Source of the DNA: Pseudoalteromonas sp. P1-25
GTDB lineage: Bacteria; Pseudomonadota; Gammaproteobacteria; Enterobacterales; Alteromonadaceae
Assembly (NCBI RefSeq): GCF_001401805.1
Contig: NZ_LKDW01000028.1
Span: 1 to 51,847, forward strand
Direction: 5' to 3'
Length of the DNA: 51,847 nt
Shown here: positions 29,799 through 38,034 of the stretch, piece after piece
Position numbering within the stretch: the stretch's first letter is position 1
Layout: every line of letters starts with the position of its first letter
Made by a program: the position numbers and the translations under genes
Notes under the pieces: model-generated
Seen by the model: only the letters and a program-made list of their open reading frames with translations
Told to the model about the DNA's origin: nothing
The model's database searches: none

Positions 29799-31169
29799 CT
29801 AGCCAACTAACCAATGCGCCATTAAGGCAATAACCGGCAGTGTAATAAGCGTACGCAAAATAAATATAACGAACAGCTCAACAATGTTTACCGGTATTTT
29901 ACTACCCAGTAAAAGTGCGCCAACCTCAGACATGTAAATTAGCTGAGTTACGCTCATTGCAGCAATAATAAAGCGCGTTACATCACTTTCAATGGTGCCT
30001 GCTGCCAAAATTGACGGAATAAACATATCGGCAAATCCCACCATAATCGTTTGTGCCGCGGCCTGTGCCTCGGGGACGTGTAACCATTCTAAAAATGGCA
30101 CAAACGGCATACCTAAGTACTGAAATACCGGCGTGTACTCTGCAATAATAAGTGCAAATGTACCCACCGCCATAACTACAGGCAGTACACCAAACACCAT
30201 ATCAAGGGCATTATGTACGCCCTCTTTCAAGGTACCTTTAAAACCTGATGAGTTATTGGCTTTAGCTAATGCAACATCGAGCGAGTGCCCTACTAAGCTT
30301 TTACCCGTTGGGATAGTCTCAGCATCGCGATTTGGCTCACTGCCATCAATAAGCAAATCTTTTTTAAAGCAAAGTGGTGGTAAGCGCGGCACAATAATAG
30401 CGGCAACCACACCCGCTAAACATACGGTGGCATAAAATGGGGCAAATAAGTGCTCTAATTTAACTTGGCCTAAAACCACTAAGCTAAAGGTAATTGAAAC
30501 TGCCGAAAACGTAGTACCAATAATAGCGGCTTCGCGTTGCGTGTAGTGCTTTTGGTCGTACTGCCTTGCGGTCATTAAAATACCGACACTGCCATCACCT
30601 AACCATGACGCAGTACAGTCAACCGCACTTCGCCCAGGTACACCAAATACAGGGCGCATTACCTTGGTAAGCATGGTGCCAGCAAGTTCTAATAACCCAA
30701 AGTTTATTAGTAAAGGCAGTAATAAACCGGCCAGTATAAATACCGAAAACAAAACAGGTAATAAGTCGTTTAATACTAAAGCGCCTGTGTTTGCTGAGGT
30801 AATAGCCTCGCTACCTAACCCTAAATGGGTCATTAGCACAAACGCCATACCAAATAAACGCACCACTAACCACACGACACTTACATCAAATAAATGTTTT
30901 AACAGGGGTGATTGGCAAATAGCGGCGGGTTTAAATACTTTAGTGATCACCGACATAACGCCAGTAATACAAATAATTAAGGTAATAATTGCTTGCGCTG
31001 AACCAGACATCAACGCTTGCACGCCTTTAGCCATTAACGCAATAGGAATGGTCATTCCGTCGGCGGTAGGAATGGGTGTCATAAATAAAAACACACCAAT
31101 TAACGACGGTACTAAAAAAGTAAACCAAGTGCGCCACGTATAGTGCCCGCGAGGAGGTAACTGAGACAT
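29799..31169 (-). CDS. YjiH family inner-membrane protein (nucleoside-recognition/Gate domain)
   Basis: 456 residues with about ten or more hydrophobic helices. It contains Gate-domain features: GRSAVDCTASWLGDGSVGIL and, later, VGFADMFIPSILAAGTIES. These match the YjiH-like nucleoside-recognition membrane proteins, which are probable transporters of unknown substrate. A bamC terminator lies just upstream, so it should have its own promoter. Confidence 0.85.
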   Translation of the reverse strand: MSQLPPRGHYTWRTWFTFLVPSLIGVFLFMTPIPTADGMTIPIALMAKGVQALMSGSAQAIITLIICITGVMSVITKVFKPAAICQSPLLKHLFDVSVVWLVVRLFGMAFVLMTHLGLGSEAITSANTGALVLNDLLPVLFSVFILAGLLLPLLINFGLLELAGTMLTKVMRPVFGVPGRSAVDCTASWLGDGSVGILMTARQYDQKHYTQREAAIIGTTFSAVSITFSLVVLGQVKLEHLFAPFYATVCLAGVVAAIIVPRLPPLCFKKDLLIDGSEPNRDAETIPTGKSLVGHSLDVALAKANNSSGFKGTLKEGVHNALDMVFGVLPVVMAVGTFALIIAEYTPVFQYLGMPFVPFLEWLHVPEAQAAAQTIMVGFADMFIPSILAAGTIESDVTRFIIAAMSVTQLIYMSEVGALLLGSKIPVNIVELFVIFILRTLITLPVIALMAHWLVG

Positions 31170-31187
31170 ATTTTTTAATCCATAAAA

Positions 31188-31220
31188 ACTACAAAAAGAG
31201 CAAAGCGCTCTTTTTGTAGT
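31188..31220. terminator. Terminator after bamC
   Basis: 14-bp stem ACTACAAAAAGAGC (31188-31201)/GCTCTTTTTGTAGT (31207-31220) with a 5-nt loop, 20 bp beyond the bamC stop. Because it lies 19 bp upstream of the YjiH-like start, it should separate the two transcripts. Confidence 0.85.
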
Positions 31221-31239
31221 AAAAACTTATAATTAATTA

Positions 31240-32298
31240 TTAAATTTTGATGCCGCGCTGAATAAGTGCTGCTTCTAACGCTTGTTGTAAGCCATTCATG
31301 GTGCCAGGTTCGAGTGTTTCGCCTTTATCATCCATCCAGGTTAAGCTTGTACCGCCTTCTTTGGTTTTGCTGACTAAAATTTGGTATTGGCCTTCTTCAA
31401 TAGGAAGCTGCGCAACGTCATCGCCCCAAATAGAATCCCATACGCTGCTCTCTGGCTTGTTGTAGTCGGCAGTTATTAAGCCGGTATCGGTTTTAATCTC
31501 AACAATAGTAAACGATAGGCGCTCTAAAAAGCCTGAGAAGCGATCGAATACTGCATCGTATGATTGCTCAGTAACAAGTGCAGCATTGCCCTTATTATCA
31601 AAGCCCATTTCTAAAGAAATAATACCTTGGCGCTTACGGTTTTCTACTTCTAGTTGACGATAGCGATAGTCAAACTCAGCCACAACTTGGTTAAGTGCGC
31701 GTACTTCTAATTGCTGCTTAAGTAAATCAGTTAATGTGTCATCACCTTTAAAATCAATAAGTTCAGCACGTAGCGAAGCAGTACGCTGATGCGATTTTTC
31801 TTCAATTGTGAACCTAAAGCGCTCCAGGTTTTCGCTTACCTCATCATCCCACAACCAGCTTTCTTCCGCTTTAATTATGGCGTACCAATCGGTTTCGATA
31901 ATACCTAGTAGCTTATCTTCTTTTGTGGTCGTTGCATTATTTTCGGCAATAACCGCTTTAATTGAATCCCATACAAATTCATCTAAATCAACAATGCCAT
32001 CGTTTTTATCAAAATAAATACGCGCTTGTTTGTCGCCTTCTTCTACCCAGCTACCTTTAGCAACAGTTAAAACCTGTGCTGGTGGACGATAGTTTGTTGC
32101 CTCTGGGTTGTTATCGTATTGGCCCACATCCATTTTATAAACAGGATCTTGCGCTGGTTGAGATAACGATGGCGGGGTTTTAACACCTTCATGGGTGCGA
32201 TAATTGCGTTCGTTGTGCGCTTCATTAATAAAAACATTACACCCTGATAAACTTACCAATACACTCACTGCAAGTGCTTTTGGGATCCAATACTGCAC
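31240..32298 (-). CDS. bamC: Outer-membrane protein assembly factor BamC (lipoprotein)
   Basis: 352 residues. The signal sequence ends in the lipobox LSGC with lipidated Cys20. An unstructured N-terminal stretch with TNYRPPAQVLTV leads to two helix-grip domains. BamC (NlpB) is an accessory lipoprotein of the BAM complex and binds BamD through its N-terminal stretch. The start is GTG with a good GGAG. In E. coli it follows dapA and sits across from gcvR. Here gcvR is still divergent, but dapA is absent from the gap. Confidence 0.9.
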   Translation of the reverse strand: MQYWIPKALAVSVLVSLSGCNVFINEAHNERNYRTHEGVKTPPSLSQPAQDPVYKMDVGQYDNNPEATNYRPPAQVLTVAKGSWVEEGDKQARIYFDKNDGIVDLDEFVWDSIKAVIAENNATTTKEDKLLGIIETDWYAIIKAEESWLWDDEVSENLERFRFTIEEKSHQRTASLRAELIDFKGDDTLTDLLKQQLEVRALNQVVAEFDYRYRQLEVENRKRQGIISLEMGFDNKGNAALVTEQSYDAVFDRFSGFLERLSFTIVEIKTDTGLITADYNKPESSVWDSIWGDDVAQLPIEEGQYQILVSKTKEGGTSLTWMDDKGETLEPGTMNGLQQALEAALIQRGIKI

Positions 32299-32658
32299 AG
32301 ATATTTCTCCTTAGCATACCCTTTAATTGTTTTACACGTATATGAGTGGGTAATACCGAATTTGGTTCAGTGTAAAATCAACATTAACTTTACATTTATT
32401 ATTTGGCTGTCTAATTGCAATAAAGTTCACACCTAGGTGTTATAAAATCAATCACAGCAAAAAGACAAATTTAAGCTATGGTACTTTCCTGTGCCAGTAA
32501 AAACAAGGAACACAACGTTTTAAAGCGCCTTTAATTAAGCACCTATGTAGTTTAGGCTGTTTTTTGTGTTAAACTTCGCCGCCGTGCATCGTATTGTAGG
32601 TGTAACGGGCTATATCAACTCGGTTGTTATAATTCAAAAAACGTAGGTATTAAACTTC
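32299..32658. other. Gene-free divergent region between bamC and gcvR
   Basis: 360 bp without ORF. It holds promoters for bamC and gcvR. A perfect 12-bp palindrome ACACCTAGGTGT lies at 32429-32440 and might be an operator. An extended -10 for gcvR is listed separately. No dapA remnant was seen. Confidence 0.5.
32625..32633 (+). promoter_or_regulatory. Extended -10 promoter element for gcvR
   Basis: TGTTATAAT contains the consensus -10 TATAAT with the upstream TG of extended -10 promoters, about 26 bp before the gcvR ATG. No good -35 at 17 bp was found, which such promoters do not need. Confidence 0.55.
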
Positions 32659-33195
32659 ATGACTACATTTTCAAATCATCAAATTGTTTTAACCGCTATT
32701 GGCGAAGATAGACCGGGAATTGTAAGTGAACTTACACAACTTGTAAGTGATTGTCATTGCAATATTATAGATAGCCGAATAGCCATTTTAGGCAGCGAAT
32801 TTACCTTCACCATGTTGCTAAGCGGCGATATGTCGGCCATTAGCCGCATAGAGCATACCTTGCCCACTAAAGGCATGGAGCTCGGCCTACTCACCATGAT
32901 GAAGCGCAGCACCACTCGCCACACCGAGAGTGAATTTTGCGCAGGCTACACCCTTGAATACACAGGGATAGACACACCTGGCACACTGAGTAAAGTAACG
33001 CGTTTTTTTGCCGATCACCACATTAGCATTTGCTCATTAAAGTCAGACACCTACGATGAAGAAACCGACACAAAAATGCGCTGCGAAATTGAGTTTAATA
33101 TCCCTGTTGAAGTTGATATAGACCAATTTAAAGTGACCTTTGAAAACCTTTCGCACACTCTTAACGTAGATTATATTTTTAAACGTATTCGCTAA
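32659..33195 (+). CDS. gcvR: Glycine cleavage system transcriptional repressor GcvR (two ACT domains)
   Basis: 178 residues with two ACT domains: IGEDRPGIVSELTQLVSD near the N-terminus and GIDTPGTLSKVTRFFADHHI in the second half. In E. coli GcvR binds GcvA and keeps the gcvTHP operon repressed without glycine. The pairing with bcp downstream (10-bp gap) is the same as in E. coli and supports the identification. Confidence 0.9.
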   Translation: MTTFSNHQIVLTAIGEDRPGIVSELTQLVSDCHCNIIDSRIAILGSEFTFTMLLSGDMSAISRIEHTLPTKGMELGLLTMMKRSTTRHTESEFCAGYTLEYTGIDTPGTLSKVTRFFADHHISICSLKSDTYDEETDTKMRCEIEFNIPVEVDIDQFKVTFENLSHTLNVDYIFKRIR

Positions 33196-33205
33196 GGAGC
33201 ACAGC

Positions 33206-33685
33206 ATGAACAAAATTAGCCCTCTACAAGCCGGTGATACTGCACCCGCTTTTAGCTTACAAAATCAAAACGACGAAACAGTCACATTAAGCGAGCTGCT
33301 AAAAGAGCAACAGGTACTGGTGTACTTTTACCCAAAAGCCTCTACACCGGGCTGTACGGTACAAGCCGAGAACTTACGTGACCAACAGAACGAACTTGCT
33401 AAATTTAACACCCGTGTTGTCGGTATTAGCCCAGATCCAATTAAGCGCCTTAAAAACTTTGAAACTAAAAAAGAGCTTAATTTTGATTTATTAGCCGATG
33501 AAGATCACGCCATTGCTGAAGCATTTGGTGTATGGGGCTACAAAAAGTTTATGGGTAAAGAATACGATGGTATTCACCGCCTAACATTTTTAGTAGGCCA
33601 AGACGGTAAAATTAAACACTTATTTGATAAGTTTAAAACTAAAGATCACCATCAAGTGGTTTTAGATTACTTAGCAGCAGAATAA
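33206..33685 (+). CDS. bcp: Thioredoxin-dependent thiol peroxidase BCP (peroxiredoxin Q)
   Basis: 159 residues, peroxiredoxin fold. Peroxidatic Cys50 lies in YPKASTPGCTVQAENL. The resolving cysteine found five residues later in E. coli BCP is replaced by Glu55, so this is a 1-Cys type or uses an external resolving thiol. It reduces hydroperoxides with thioredoxin. Good Shine-Dalgarno (AAGGAG). It is co-transcribed with gcvR and ends in a perfect terminator. Confidence 0.94.
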   Translation: MNKISPLQAGDTAPAFSLQNQNDETVTLSELLKEQQVLVYFYPKASTPGCTVQAENLRDQQNELAKFNTRVVGISPDPIKRLKNFETKKELNFDLLADEDHAIAEAFGVWGYKKFMGKEYDGIHRLTFLVGQDGKIKHLFDKFKTKDHHQVVLDYLAAE

Positions 33686-33686
33686 G

Positions 33687-33710
33687 TAAGCTGTAAGCTG
33701 TAAGCTGTAA
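33687..33710. repeat. 7-bp tandem repeat TAAGCTG x3
   Basis: Three exact copies of TAAGCTG followed by TAA, just after the bcp stop and directly before its terminator. Degenerate related sequence (CTTACAGCT) recurs near 36460-36486. Confidence 0.8.
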
Positions 33711-33740
33711 AAAAGCGTTGCTCTTGAGCAACGCTTTTTT
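33709..33740. terminator. Terminator after bcp
   Basis: Perfect 15-bp stem AAAAAAGCGTTGCTC/GAGCAACGCTTTTTT with a TT loop. T-runs on both strands let it also serve the convergent VOC gene. Confidence 0.93.
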
Positions 33741-33780
33741 ATTGACGTTTTTTAAGTACGGTTGCACGTTACATAATTAA

Positions 33781-34437
33781 TTAACCATAAGCGCCACTCG
33801 AATATATAAGCTCGTAACTGTGGCTATAAATTTCTAAAATATTGCCAAACGGGTCTTCCATGTAAATCATGCGGTATGGTTTTTCCCCTGGGTAATAATA
33901 ACGCGGCGCTTTCATACGCTTTTTACCGCCCGCCGCCACTATTTTATCAGCGAGTCCTTCTACATCAGGGCCTTGTACGCATAAATGAAATATCCCCGTT
34001 TTCCAATACTCAAAATTATTTTTTGGGTTTTGCTGATTTTTAAATTCAAATAGCTCAACCCCCACCCTATCCCCTGTTGATAAATGGGCTATTTTAAAAC
34101 TGCCCCACCCAGCACCAAATACATCAGTACACATTTCACCAATCGGTGATTTATCTTCTGTTATTTTTGTAGGCTTCATAATTAAATACCAGCCTAGCAC
34201 CTCAGTGTAAAACTTAACGGCTTGTTCTAAGTTTGGCACTGAGACACCTATATGCGAGAACGTGCGCGGGTAAGGCATTGGCGAATCGGCTAAGCCATTA
34301 GCTTGCTCACCCTTGCCACTCATTAGCGAATTTGCATTAGCATTTAAACTAGTAAACAGCATAGGCAGCGCGGCAGCACCCAACCCAGCAGCCGATAACT
34401 TCATAAAATCTCTACGGTTTAGCTCTTTTTTATTCAT
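33781..34437 (-). CDS. Tat-exported VOC family protein (glyoxalase-like)
   Basis: 218 residues. The N-terminus has a twin-arginine signal (NRRDFMKLS followed by a hydrophobic stretch with AAALPMLF), so the folded and probably metal-loaded protein should be exported to the periplasm. The remainder is a VOC domain: FSHIGVSVPNLEQAVKFYTE, IFHLCVQGPDVEGLADKI and MEDPFGNILEIYSH, with His and Glu in the metal-binding positions. Unlike cytosolic glyoxalase I, it acts outside the cytoplasm; its substrate is unknown. Confidence 0.85.
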   Translation of the reverse strand: MNKKELNRRDFMKLSAAGLGAAALPMLFTSLNANANSLMSGKGEQANGLADSPMPYPRTFSHIGVSVPNLEQAVKFYTEVLGWYLIMKPTKITEDKSPIGEMCTDVFGAGWGSFKIAHLSTGDRVGVELFEFKNQQNPKNNFEYWKTGIFHLCVQGPDVEGLADKIVAAGGKKRMKAPRYYYPGEKPYRMIYMEDPFGNILEIYSHSYELIYSSGAYG

Positions 34438-34576
34438 GGCATGTTCCTTAACGGCAAGGGCGTTGAAAGTAATTAAAGGAATTAATTAGCCATAATAAAT
34501 GAATATAGTGAGGACAAAAAATTATCAAATATGATACTTATGATTACGTTTTGTGATGATGGTTGGAACATATTTA

Positions 34577-35110
34577 TTATTTTACTGCGGCTCTATAAAT
34601 ATTCAGGTTTTGCCATACATCATCCGCAACTAAAAAATTAGGTATAACATCTACAAGCAGAGCGCCTGATTTCAACGCAACCTTTATACTTGCCGCATTT
34701 TTCTCTAGGCACCTAAATTCGATAAATTTAACATGAGTGCTCGTGAGTAGCTGCGGAGCTTTTGAAATGATTTGACTAATAATCCCGTTACCATGAGCGT
34801 TTTGAGCTAACCAATAGCCTAATTCAGCAACTGCCGAATCGGGACATATTGATTTAATAGCAAATACACCACAAAACTTACCTTTAAAGTTTATTTTGAA
34901 CCATCGTGGACCACTTTTTCCGCTATTTACTCGTTCAAAAATATATTTATGGGCCGACGCTATGTCTGATACACCTTTAACCCAGTAAAGATATTTTGCT
35001 AAATTAATACGGTTTTCATTAACTAATCTTAAAACATCGGGAGCATCACTTTCTAATAAAGGAGAGAGCTTTATGTCTTTTGACATTTTTATATGTAAGT
35101 ACTTTTCCAT
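34577..35110 (-). CDS. GNAT family N-acetyltransferase (RimL-like)
   Basis: 177 residues. The fold begins KLSPLLESDAPDVLRLVNEN, as in RimJ/RimL-type enzymes, with AELGYWLAQNAHGNGIISQI as the acetyl-CoA-binding motif and the EFRCLEKNAASIKVALKSGA segment. It should acetylate an amino group of a protein or small molecule. Two start codons (35110 and 35086) are possible and neither has a clear Shine-Dalgarno. It begins a small, AT-rich accessory stretch. Confidence 0.82.
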   Translation of the reverse strand: MEKYLHIKMSKDIKLSPLLESDAPDVLRLVNENRINLAKYLYWVKGVSDIASAHKYIFERVNSGKSGPRWFKINFKGKFCGVFAIKSICPDSAVAELGYWLAQNAHGNGIISQIISKAPQLLTSTHVKFIEFRCLEKNAASIKVALKSGALLVDVIPNFLVADDVWQNLNIYRAAVK

Positions 35111-35222
35111 TTAACTTTTGATATCCGTATATCCTTAATTACACTTTAAAATACCCAAAATAAACTTTAAGTGGCTAAATACCAATCTATTTGATAAAAA
35201 GATAAAAAAGGAGAATTTAATT

Positions 35223-35480
35223 TTGAGTAAGGCAATCAAGTTTAGAGTGTATTTAGCCGCATTGATTATATGTATTATTGGCTTTATGTTTTCACCAGTG
35301 AGTAGCCAGTTTTATACAAACCCGTTTTATATAGGAAGCTTTATTTTTACAATCGCGCTAATTGTGAATGTTATTAATTACTTTTGCCCAAATTGCAAGA
35401 AAAACCAGGTAATGCAATCAGCTACTAACTATCGTCTACCAAAAAATAAATGCTATCACTGTGGGGAAGAAATTAACTAG
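35223..35480 (+). CDS. Small membrane protein with zinc-ribbon-like cysteines
   Basis: 85 residues. Two hydrophobic segments (about 10-25 and 37-55) precede a C-terminal CPNCKKNQ...KCYHCGEE motif, two CxxC knuckles expected to bind zinc. The start is TTG at 35223 with an excellent AAGGAG at 9 bp spacing. No function can be assigned. It is followed by a REP doublet. Confidence 0.7.
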   Translation: MSKAIKFRVYLAALIICIIGFMFSPVSSQFYTNPFYIGSFIFTIALIVNVINYFCPNCKKNQVMQSATNYRLPKNKCYHCGEEIN

Positions 35481-35486
35481 CCTTTT

Positions 35487-35598
35487 CGGATGGCGCTTCG
35501 CTTATCCGATCTACGTGTTTAATAAGCTAATGTGTTGCTTAATATAAAGAGTGAGTAAAGGTATATAGTGTTGGGTTTCGTTACACTCAACCCAACCT
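35487..35598 (-). repeat. REP doublet, copy A
   Basis: Two palindromic units separated by about 60 bp. Read on the minus strand, each is headed by GTAG: GTAG-GTTGGGTT...AACCCAAC, then GTAG-A-TCGGATAAGCGAAGCGCCATCCG. The GTAG head is typical of REP/BIME elements moved by RAYT transposases. Copy B at 36309-36422 is about 112 bp of closely similar sequence in the same orientation. Confidence 0.8.
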
Positions 35599-35679
35599 AC
35601 TAATACTGAGTCAATAATCAGAACCGTAAAGATCAAAACAAAAAGAGCTGAATGATTTTATGAATGAGTTAGTTAATCC

Positions 35680-36234
35680 GTGGTAAAAACTTTAAAACAA
35701 CGATTTAGTAATATCGACGCTACTTTTTTATTTGCTGTTGTGTTTACAATTCTATTAAGTGTTGGTGTTATTTGGCTAATGGTTTCTTACCTTTTTGGGG
35801 AAATAATCCAAGGAATTTTATACCCATATAGTAACTATCCAGTAATAATATCGTCTACCGCTGATATTTTAATGATTCCCGGCAGTATAGTTTTATGGCT
35901 GGGGTCATTTATCGGTGTTTTAGATATTTTATCAACATTATTTAAGAAACCTATTTATGAAAAAGTAAAAAAGAAATTAGGGTTAGCTGTTGGTGTAATG
36001 CTAGTAGCTTCAATAGTTATGCTTATTACGAATTATGTTACTTGGCAAATTGCAGCTCGCGCTAATGGTTATACCCAATGCGCAAGTGGCAGTAAGCTTT
36101 TAGTTGGAAGCAAAACGTCTTCAGTGTGGAGTAAAGAAGAGTACTTATGCTACGACTACAATGTAGACAGACTTTTACCAACAGGAACCCATGAACAAGT
36201 GCTTGCGGTAGCTGAATATCTAAAGAGAGATTAA
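35680..36234 (+). CDS. Hypothetical membrane protein between two REP doublets
   Basis: 184 residues with about three hydrophobic helices (around 17-40, 50-75 and 95-125) and a C-terminal part with two cysteines, CASGSKLL and YLCYDY. No family recognised. The first start after the in-frame stop at 35674 is GTG with no Shine-Dalgarno. An overlapping 8-codon ORF (MNELVNPW, 35660-35686) ends just inside it, suggesting coupled translation or a frameshifted N-terminus. It lies between two direct REP doublets. Confidence 0.6.
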   Translation: MVKTLKQRFSNIDATFLFAVVFTILLSVGVIWLMVSYLFGEIIQGILYPYSNYPVIISSTADILMIPGSIVLWLGSFIGVLDILSTLFKKPIYEKVKKKLGLAVGVMLVASIVMLITNYVTWQIAARANGYTQCASGSKLLVGSKTSSVWSKEEYLCYDYNVDRLLPTGTHEQVLAVAEYLKRD

Positions 36235-36308
36235 ATTAAAAGCCTTGCTACCCTTGCTGAGCTTTTAGCAGAAACCAATTTATTTTTACGGTATTCAATT
36301 TTTTGTGT

Positions 36309-36422
36309 CGGATGGCGCTTCGCTTATCCGACCTACGTGTTTAAATAAGCTGGTGTGGTGGTTTATATAAAGAGTGAGTAATGGAGTTGTGGTGTTGGGT
36401 TTCGTTTCACTCAACCCAACCT
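36309..36422 (-). repeat. REP doublet, copy B
   Basis: Direct copy of the element at 35487-35598: CGGATGGCGCTTCGCTTATC, then about 60 bp, then TTGGGTTTCGTTTCACTCAA. The distal GTAG head is lost here, while the proximal one (GTAGGTCGGAT on the minus strand) is kept. Confidence 0.8.
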
Positions 36423-36449
36423 TGTATCTACGTAATATAACTTAACGCC

Positions 36450-36489
36450 GAGCAGCTTATCGCTTACAGCTAAGCACTTACAGCTGCTC
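36450..36489. repeat. Hairpin with degenerate CTTACAGCT repeats after queE
   Basis: GAGCAGCT (36450-36457) pairs with AGCTGCTC (36482-36489). The interior has two CTTACAGCT units, the reverse complement of the AGCTGTAAG tandem seen after bcp. It lies just beyond the queE stop. It lacks a U-tract, so terminator function is doubtful. Confidence 0.5.
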
Positions 36490-36496
36490 TTTAAGT

Positions 36497-37174
36497 TTAG
36501 CTAATTCCTAAATATTTATGTACTTGTATTGATAGGCGCCAGTTTTTGGCAATACAGGTGTCGATGGCTAATTTGGTTGCTGATACTTTTTGGCTTATTG
36601 GCTGTAAATAAACAAGCTTCGGGTTAACACCTGTTTTAGTAAATAGTTCTTCTAGCTCTTCTACGTGCTTTTGCATGGCAACGGGGTGTTTAATTTCGTT
36701 TGCGCGCTTCATGGCGCTGGTAAGTACTTCGTAGCCGCCGCGCATGTTAATTTTAGGTGATACGGTCACCCACGTTTGCTCAGGGGCGAGTATTTCAAAA
36801 GTGCCGCTGGTTTCTATTTGCGTAGTAAAGCCTTGTGCATGTAATAAGTTACACACTGGGTTTAAATCGTACATGCATGGCTCGCCGCCGGTAATGACAA
36901 CATGCTTTGCCGTATAACCACGCGATTTAAATAGCTCAAGCACTTGCTCAGCGCTGGCATCGGCCCAATGATCTGAATCGGCTTTTTTTTCTACAGTTTC
37001 ATCAAGTGATACTTTGTACACGTTATCGACTTCCCAAGTTTGTTTAGTATCACACCATGCACAGCCCACTGGGCAGCCTTGCAAACGCAAAAATATTGAG
37101 GGTGTACCGGTAAAACTTGCTTCACCTTGGATGGTTTCAAACACTTCATTAATTTTGTACAAAAGAGATCTCAC
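36497..37174 (-). CDS. queE: 7-carboxy-7-deazaguanine synthase QueE
   Basis: 225 residues, radical-SAM enzyme of queuosine biosynthesis that converts CPH4 to 7-carboxy-7-deazaguanine. The cluster-binding motif is CPVGCAWC, preceded by FETIQGEASFTGTPSIFLRL, and VVITGGEPC is the SAM-binding GGE motif. The start is GTG (37172-37174). It is divergent from queC, the next enzyme in the pathway, over a 133-bp shared promoter region. No preQ1 riboswitch was seen there. Confidence 0.94.
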   Translation of the reverse strand: MRSLLYKINEVFETIQGEASFTGTPSIFLRLQGCPVGCAWCDTKQTWEVDNVYKVSLDETVEKKADSDHWADASAEQVLELFKSRGYTAKHVVITGGEPCMYDLNPVCNLLHAQGFTTQIETSGTFEILAPEQTWVTVSPKINMRGGYEVLTSAMKRANEIKHPVAMQKHVEELEELFTKTGVNPKLVYLQPISQKVSATKLAIDTCIAKNWRLSIQVHKYLGIS

Positions 37175-37307
37175 TTACTGCCTAGCTGCAACATTGCTAC
37201 TATAAAAGACGAAAAAGCGCTGCCCAAAAATTGTTATTTAAGCTGCGGCCGTGTAGTATATCGCGCCCTGATATAAACCTCTATTAAAACTAAAGAGCAA
37301 TCCAGAT

Positions 37308-37964
37308 ATGACGCAAAAAGTAGTTGTTATTTATTCCGGCGGTATGGATTCGTTTACCGTATTAAATAAAGCCTTGCAGCAAGGCCATGATGTTTATGCC
37401 CTTTCATTTGACTATGGTCAGCGTCATGTTAAAGAGCTTGAAGTAGCTGCACAAGTGTGTGAAAAGCTTAATGTGCCGCATAAAATTGTAGATATATCAG
37501 CAATTAATCAGCTTATTGGAGGTTCATCCCTCACTGATGATATAGATGTACCTGAAGGCCATTACGAAGAAGAAAGCATGAAAAGCACCATTGTGCCGAA
37601 TCGTAATATGATTTTGCTTTCGCTTGCGGTTGGTTACGCAGTATCACTTAAAGCAAGCCAAGTATATTACGGTGCTCACTCGGGCGATCATGCTATTTAC
37701 CCTGACTGCCGCCCTGAGTTTGTGAAAAAAATGGATGATGTATGTCGTATTGCAAACTACGATGCAGTAGAAATTTTTAGCCCGTATTTAAATAACACCA
37801 AAATTGATATTTTAACCGACGGTATAAAAATGGGCTTAGATTACAGCCAAACGTGGACCTGTTATAACGGCCGTGAAAAAGCCTGTGGAAAATGTGGCGC
37901 CTGCCAAGAGCGTTTAGAAGCATTTAAGCTTAATAACGTTACTGACCCGTTAGAATACGAATAA
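37308..37964 (+). CDS. queC: 7-cyano-7-deazaguanine synthase QueC
   Basis: 218 residues, normal for QueC, which uses ATP and ammonia to turn CDG into preQ0. The PP-loop is [11 protein letters not shown], and the zinc site is formed by the C-terminal TWTCYNG and [10 protein letters not shown] cysteines. QueE, the preceding enzyme, is divergent next door. The stop is followed by a strong terminator. Confidence 0.96.
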   Translation: MTQKVVVIYSGGMDSFTVLNKALQQGHDVYALSFDYGQRHVKELEVAAQVCEKLNVPHKIVDISAINQLIGGSSLTDDIDVPEGHYEEESMKSTIVPNRNMILLSLAVGYAVSLKASQVYYGAHSGDHAIYPDCRPEFVKKMDDVCRIANYDAVEIFSPYLNNTKIDILTDGIKMGLDYSQTWTCYNGREKACGKCGACQERLEAFKLNNVTDPLEYE

Positions 37965-37990
37965 CCTACACTAACACATGCGTAAAACGC

Positions 37991-38019
37991 AAAAAGGCTA
38001 TCATTTCGATAGCCTTTTT
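37991..38019. terminator. Terminator after queC
   Basis: 12-bp stem AAAAAGGCTATC/GATAGCCTTTTT with a 5-nt loop. It serves queC and probably the convergent methyltransferase gene. Confidence 0.92.
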
Positions 38020-38034
38020 TGTTATTGCTTAAAG

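Noticed and set aside
37175..37307. PreQ1 riboswitch between queE and queC
   Set aside because: No conserved preQ1 aptamer pattern (hairpin followed by an A-rich tail pairing the loop) could be traced in the 133 bp.
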